From Halobellus sp. LT62 (GTDB lineage Archaea > Halobacteriota > Halobacteria > Halobacteriales > Haloferacaceae): 64,000 nucleotides of DNA. Under the pieces are notes generated by a model. The model made no database searches and was not told the origin of the DNA. It was given only the letters and a program-made list of their open reading frames with translations. Location: assembly GCF_037031285.1 (NCBI RefSeq), contig NZ_JAYEZO010000001.1, forward strand, positions 1,886,426 through 1,950,425, given 5' to 3'. Below are positions 60,040 to 64,000 of the stretch, piece by piece; the first letter of the stretch is position 1, and the number at the start of each line of letters is the position of its first letter. Position numbers and translations under genes: made by a program.

Positions 60040-61230
60040 CTAGTTGGTCGTGACGATCTCGACGACGTCGCGGTGGCCGAGTTCGTGATCGGACCCGACC
60101 TGTCGGTTCGAGCGGCAGTCGATCCCGTGGAGGAGCCCGTCGCCGATATCGGAATGAAGGTGGTAGGCGAAGTCCTCGGTCGTCGACTCCTCCGGGAGGA
60201 CGAAGCAGTCGCGAAAGACGCCTTGGGAGTCGGCGCGACCGTTCGCGCTGCCCGGGAAGACCGCGATCGCGCCCATCACGTCGAAGAGGGCGGATTCGAG
60301 CACGTCTTGGACACCTGTGCCGTCGAACCCCGCGACGTACTCGCGGATCTGTTCGAGCCCCGCGGCCTGCTCCTCGGAGGGGTCGCCGACGATCTCGAAC
60401 TCGGACGCGCCGGGTTGATAGTCGACGACGCCCGCCTCGTCCGCCTGCTTGAGCGCTTTCTCCGCGTGCGCGCTCGTGGGGACGAACGCGAGGTGTTCGT
60501 AGTCGGGGTCAGTCGTCACCGACTCGTAGTTCTCTTGGGCCGCGGGCGTGTCCATCTTGTTCGCCGCGATCAGGATCGGCTTGGTCCGCTTTCGGATCTC
60601 GCGGGCGACGCGCTCTTTCGTCTCTTCGTCCCACTCGTCGGGGTCGAGGCCCGCGTCGGTGGCGAGCAGAATCTGCTTGATCTCATCTTTGTTCGTCTTG
60701 AACGCGGACATCTGTTCGGCGAGGTCCTCTTCGATGTTCGCCTCCTCGCCGTGGTAACCCGAGCGGTACCGTTCGAGACCCTTCTCTAAGATATCGAGAT
60801 ACCACATATCGAGCTCGTTCTCGAGGAAGTCGATGTCGTCGCGTGGGTCGTGGCCCTCCGTCGGCTCGCCTTCGATGTCGGTCTCGCCGGAGAAGTCGAC
60901 GACGTGGACGAGCACGTCGGCCTCGTTGAGGTCGGTGAGGAACTGATTGCCGAGGCCCTTGCCCTCGTGCGCGCCGGGGATGAGCCCCGCGACGTCGACG
61001 AGTTTCACCGGGACGAACCGGGTCCCGTCGTCGCAGAAGCCGACCGACGGCGTGCACGTCTCGTCGAACTCCGGCGCTGCGCACTCGACGCGGACGTACG
61101 CCTCGCCGACGGAGGGATCGATGGTCGTGAACGGGTACGCGCCCTCGGGCACGTCGTTCATCGTCGCCGCGTTGAAGAAAGAGGACTTGCCGACGGAGGG
61201 CTTGCCGACGAGTCCGATCTTGTAACTCAT
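60040..61230 (-). CDS. ychF: Obg/YchF-type GTPase (redox-regulated ATPase family)
   Basis: This 396-residue translation-associated P-loop NTPase has G1 (GLVGKPSVGKSSFFNAAT), a switch region ending PFTTIDPSVG, G3 (VKLVDVAGLIPGAHEGKGLG) and G4-like ANKMDTP. A coiled-coil middle (residues about 120-230, with LEKGLERYRSGYHGEEANIE) and a C-terminal TGS domain (FVLPEESTTEDFAYHLHSDI) complete the family layout. The ATG at 61230 gives the normal start MSYKIGLVGKPS. Its probable role is ribosome binding and stress control. It is a core gene, which supports a chromosomal rather than plasmid location. Confidence 0.95.
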   Translation of the reverse strand: MSYKIGLVGKPSVGKSSFFNAATMNDVPEGAYPFTTIDPSVGEAYVRVECAAPEFDETCTPSVGFCDDGTRFVPVKLVDVAGLIPGAHEGKGLGNQFLTDLNEADVLVHVVDFSGETDIEGEPTEGHDPRDDIDFLENELDMWYLDILEKGLERYRSGYHGEEANIEEDLAEQMSAFKTNKDEIKQILLATDAGLDPDEWDEETKERVAREIRKRTKPILIAANKMDTPAAQENYESVTTDPDYEHLAFVPTSAHAEKALKQADEAGVVDYQPGASEFEIVGDPSEEQAAGLEQIREYVAGFDGTGVQDVLESALFDVMGAIAVFPGSANGRADSQGVFRDCFVLPEESTTEDFAYHLHSDIGDGLLHGIDCRSNRQVGSDHELGHRDVVEIVTTN

Positions 61231-61395
61231 TGCTCTCAGAAGTTTCTCGCGGCTCAAAAACCGTCCTATCTAGCCCCTCGTCGTGATGCGATGACACGGC
61301 ACACCATCGATACTTGATGACACGACACCCCATCGACGTGTGCCGGCAGCTCGCACATCGATAGGATATTTTGTCGCCGCCTCACACGTGAGGGT

Positions 61396-61704
61396 ATGAC
61401 CGAAGACGACCCGGCGGGCGACACGTTCGGCGTGGGGATCCACGTCACCGAAGCCGAGTTCCAGTTCGTCGTCCACGTGCCCTCGGACATCGACTCCGGG
61501 TGGACCGATCCCGAGGCGTTCCAAGGCCACCTCGAGCGAGCGGTGTGGGAACGGCTCGACCGGGAAACGACGCTCCGCGCGGTCTCCGGCGCGGCCGACG
61601 TCGGCGAGACGGTCACGCTCGGTCGCGTCACGCTCCGGCCGGACGGGACCGTCGTCGACGCCACCCTCGAGGTGCCCGGCGGAGGGGACGCAGACGAGTC
61701 GTGA
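61396..61704 (+). CDS. Small conserved haloarchaeal protein (102 aa)
   Basis: This 102-residue acidic protein looks like a small alpha/beta domain (VGIHVTEAEFQFVVHVPSDI, then LRPDGTVVDATLEVPGGG). I do not recognise a named family. It shares a GTGA overlap with the next gene, so the two are translated together. Codon use and composition are typical of the genome. No catalytic motif is visible. Confidence 0.72.
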   Translation: MTEDDPAGDTFGVGIHVTEAEFQFVVHVPSDIDSGWTDPEAFQGHLERAVWERLDRETTLRAVSGAADVGETVTLGRVTLRPDGTVVDATLEVPGGGDADES

Positions 61705-62093
61705 CCGACGCGCTCGACGCCGTCGTCGACGCAGCGCTCGAACGAGCGCTGGTCGACGAGCGCGACGCCCGACGGTACTTCGCGCTCGCGGGCGCGCTGG
61801 AACGGCTCGACCGGACGGGCTCTACTAATCACGACCGTCCCGTCGATCCGCTGTGTGCGTCGCTCGTAAGCACCATCGCAGTTCGGGCGTTGGCCGGCGG
61901 ACGCGACGAACCCGAACTCGACGCCGACGCGTGGTCCCCGGGGAGCGGTGACCAGTGGATCGAATTCGTCGCGACGGGCGCGTTCGCCGCGCTCCGGCGA
62001 TTCGACGCCGACCCCGATACCGTGGCCGCACAGTGCGGACTGACGCCCGCGGAGCTCGATCGCTACCGACGCGGTGACCGCTCGGGCGAGTGA
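61701..62093 (+). CDS. Small conserved haloarchaeal protein (130 aa)
   Basis: This 130-residue, mainly helical protein starts at GTG 61701, inside the stop codon of the previous gene. The sequence is Ala/Asp-rich (LDAVVDAALERALVDERDAR, then DADPDTVAAQCGLTPAELDR). The C-terminal part resembles a short helix-turn-helix or adaptor segment (TVAAQCGLTPAELDRY), which is only suggestive. The pair may act as a two-subunit unit of unknown function. Confidence 0.68.
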   Translation: MTDALDAVVDAALERALVDERDARRYFALAGALERLDRTGSTNHDRPVDPLCASLVSTIAVRALAGGRDEPELDADAWSPGSGDQWIEFVATGAFAALRRFDADPDTVAAQCGLTPAELDRYRRGDRSGE

Positions 62094-62300
62094 CGGCGCT
62101 TCCCGCACATCTCACGCTCCGCTGTCTCAGTTGGCAGATCCACCGTCTCATCAAATAGAACCACGCCGACCGGTCCGGAGACCGAAACGACAGCAGACGC
62201 ACGTCTATCGGCCCTTTGGATCGTCCGAGCGAATTGAAAATCGAGCGTCGATCCGACGAACGGTCAGGACGGTCCGCCGCGTCAATCGCGTGTCGGATCG

Positions 62301-63596
62301 TCAGTTTCGACCGGGCGCGTTGTCGGAGTTACCCGGCGCGCCGTTGGATCCACCGTTTCCGTCGCCGTCGTCGTCAGCCTCGTCATCATCGTCTCGCGCG
62401 TCGGGACCGCGGTCACGGTCGTCGGGAGCGTTACCGTTCGCCGAGGCAGAGCCCGGTCCGCGCTCGCGGTCGCCGTCGTCCGCATCGTCAGATTGGCCCG
62501 AAGCGTTGTCCGATCGGCCGGGAGCGTCGCCGGACTGCCCGGGCGCGTCACCGGAGCGGCCGGGTGCCTCTCCGGTTTCGTTTCCGTCGGTCTCGTTCTC
62601 GTCGTCAGCGAGTCCGGGCGCGTCCGCGGCGTTACCCGGGTTGTTTCCCGTCACGAAGTCCGAAATCACAAGCCCCGGCGGGCCGTCGAACCCGGCCGAC
62701 TGCAGGGCGGCGACGAACCGCGAGACGGTCTGACCGAAGACGCCCTCCTCCTCGACGAACGCGACTGTCAGGTCAGTCGTCGTCGTCGCCGTCTCGTTGT
62801 CGGCTGTCGCGGTCACGTCGATCGTGACGTTCTCCTGCGGGAGCGGCAGGGCGACCTCGCCGTCGGCGTCGGTCTCGTAGGTCCCCGTGCCCGCGTAGTC
62901 GCCGTCGGCCTCGACGTCGACGGTCGCATTCTCTACCGCATCGGAGCCGTGCGTGACCGTCACGAAGACGCCGTCCTCGCGCTGTTCAGCCGTGACTTCG
63001 AGCTGTGCGGAGCCCTCGAGTTGCGTCGTCGTCTCCGCCGTGAGGTCGTCAGCAGACGCCGTCACGGTGACGTTCTGCGTGTCTTCCGGCTGTTCGAGCG
63101 TCGCGGTTCCGTTCTCGTCGGTCGTCGCGCTCGCCGAGTAGTTCGACTCGCCGTCGGCTTCGATGGAGGCGTTCTCGACCGGTTCACCGTACTGCGTGAC
63201 GGTCGCGGTCGCCGTTCCATCGGAATCCTGCGCCACCTCGACGTCGAGAGATTCCTCGTAGGGGACGAGCTCGACCTGCTGCGTCGCGTTCGTGTCGTTA
63301 GCGGTTGCCGTCACGTCGACGGTGACTGTCTCGTTCGGGTTCGGTAACGTGACCGTTCCGTTCGCGTCGGTCTCGTACGTGCCGGTACCGTTGTACGCCG
63401 ACGCAGACGACACGTTCACCGTCGCGTTCTCAACTGCGCTATCGTTGGCTGTGACCGTCACGACCGCCTCGCCCGTCTCGGCCTGTTGGGTAACGTCGAC
63501 CGAGAGGTCCGTCGCCGCGCTCGCGCCCATCGGGAACGCTGCCAGCCCGACGAGTGCGACCACGAGTGCGATCGTGACTGCTGTGGTGCGGGTCAT
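62301..63596 (-). CDS. Secreted protein with repeated Ig-like domains and a low-complexity acidic tail
   Basis: This 431-residue exported protein has a Sec signal (residues about 5-27, VTIALVVALVGLAAFPMGASA). About three similar 80-90-residue beta domains follow, each containing a VENATV-type strand, a GTGTYETDADG-like loop and a VTVDVTATA-like strand. They resemble carboxypeptidase-regulatory or Ig-like repeats. The tail (about residue 330 on) is low complexity with tandem units such as GEAPGRSGDAPGQSGDAPGR, then a D/G/N-rich end. There is no clear membrane anchor. Many NxT/S sites suggest glycosylation. A cell-surface or extracellular role is likely. Confidence 0.82.
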   Translation of the reverse strand: MTRTTAVTIALVVALVGLAAFPMGASAATDLSVDVTQQAETGEAVVTVTANDSAVENATVNVSSASAYNGTGTYETDANGTVTLPNPNETVTVDVTATANDTNATQQVELVPYEESLDVEVAQDSDGTATATVTQYGEPVENASIEADGESNYSASATTDENGTATLEQPEDTQNVTVTASADDLTAETTTQLEGSAQLEVTAEQREDGVFVTVTHGSDAVENATVDVEADGDYAGTGTYETDADGEVALPLPQENVTIDVTATADNETATTTTDLTVAFVEEEGVFGQTVSRFVAALQSAGFDGPPGLVISDFVTGNNPGNAADAPGLADDENETDGNETGEAPGRSGDAPGQSGDAPGRSDNASGQSDDADDGDRERGPGSASANGNAPDDRDRGPDARDDDDEADDDGDGNGGSNGAPGNSDNAPGRN

Positions 63597-64000
63597 TGCG
63601 ACCGCTCGTTACAGGGACTATCCCATAAACCGGGAACTCGCTCAGCCCGTCTTCTTTCCAATTAACTCGATTTAATCGGGTTAACAATCAATTAGTTGGT
63701 GGAAAGCGCGCAGTTGGCGGTGTCGACCACGTCGACTCCGCCGCTACGGGCGGTGATCGGTTCGCGCGCGTTGTGAGACCTGATTTCCTCGGGCGAGTTG
63801 ATCGTCTTCTCGTGGTGGGTGTCGTGCTCGTGGGAAAATGCGCGTGTCTGTTCGGTCGGGCGGGGTTTGATGATCACCGCGTGCGTTTCGAAATGAAAAG
63901 AGCCCACGAGACGCGCTGTCTCGTGGGCTCTCTGGTGGGGATGTTTCTCGGGGGAGTGTGGGGTATGTGGTATGAGTGGGTGGCGGCGAGTCCGTGTTCC
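63597..64000. other. Right-end region without a confirmed gene
   Basis: No convincing gene is visible after the secreted protein. A 71-codon minus-strand frame (63692-63907; MGSFHFETHAVIIKPRPTEQ) shows mixed composition and may be a small gene or noise. A strong hairpin lies at 63899-63931. The sequence does not contain the 5' end of 16S rRNA. Confidence 0.4.
63899..63931. terminator. Perfect 14-bp hairpin
   Basis: AGAGCCCACGAGAC (63899-63912) pairs with GTCTCGTGGGCTCT (63918-63931), with a GCGCT loop. The stem is strong and perfect. It may terminate a transcript entering from the right or form part of a structured RNA. No long T run follows on the plus strand; a short AAAA on the left is a T run on the minus strand, which fits termination of minus-strand transcripts. 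Confidence 0.5.

Noticed and set aside
63940..64000. Start of an rRNA operon at the right edge
   Set aside because: The 5' end of archaeal 16S rRNA is not present, and the sequence is too short to support a leader.

Overview
The window is haloarchaeal chromosomal DNA. It is GC-rich, its proteins are very acidic, secreted proteins carry Tat-type twin-arginine lipoprotein signals, and many genes have a TATA-like box about 25-30 bases before the start codon, so their transcripts are probably leaderless. It also carries archaeal markers: eIF-1A, a YchF/Obg-type GTPase with archaeal features, a class III-type pilin and a haloarchaeal ParA. No rRNA, tRNA or CRISPR array was found.

Layout. (1) 0.4-7.4 kb: a small catabolic cluster around a divergent promoter. 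On the minus strand lie an acyl-CoA ligase-like gene, a Liv-type binding protein and a GcvT/LigM-family methyltransferase; on the plus strand lie an IclR regulator and a second CoA ligase. (2) 8.0-9.6 kb: a ParA partition gene with a small partner and a repeat-dense, iteron-like region. (3) 9.7-31.5 kb: mostly housekeeping and surface genes: AIM24, a Ca2+/cation antiporter, ASCH, pilin, eIF-1A, a glycosyltransferase, a Gfo/Idh-aldo/keto reductase fusion, a CDP-alcohol phosphatidyltransferase, amidase, Fe-alcohol dehydrogenase, MobA, YqeC, CBS protein, CysE, a subtilase and a WtpABC molybdate/tungstate importer. (4) 31.8-56.6 kb: a large catabolic island. It holds two CoA ligases, two more LigM-like methyltransferases, MetF, a D-2-hydroxyacid dehydrogenase, a second IclR regulator, a thioesterase, a complete LivGFHMK importer, two amidohydrolases, a VOC protein, an HpcH/HpaI aldolase, a type I extradiol dioxygenase and a NitT/TauT-type ABC importer. 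AT-rich patches flank it. (5) 57.2-64 kb: UspA, a sensor kinase, a cyclodeaminase, YchF, two small haloarchaeal proteins and a repeat-containing secreted protein.

Main interpretation. Three paralogues (3472-4857, 33508-34863, 38404-39750) match, by eye and from memory, the bacterial tetrahydrofolate-dependent aryl O-demethylase LigM more closely than GcvT or DmdA. They have its length (448-461 aa against 471) and keep the residues aligned with LigM His60 and the catalytic Tyr247, but all three lack the residue aligned with Arg122, which holds the substrate carboxylate. One lies directly before metF, as ligM lies near metF in Sphingobium SYK-6. With the CoA ligases, the extradiol dioxygenase, the amidohydrolases and the aldolase, this suggests an archaeal aerobic route in which methyl groups of a methoxylated compound, probably aromatic, go to folate and the ring is opened by meta cleavage. 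The substrate is inferred, not shown.
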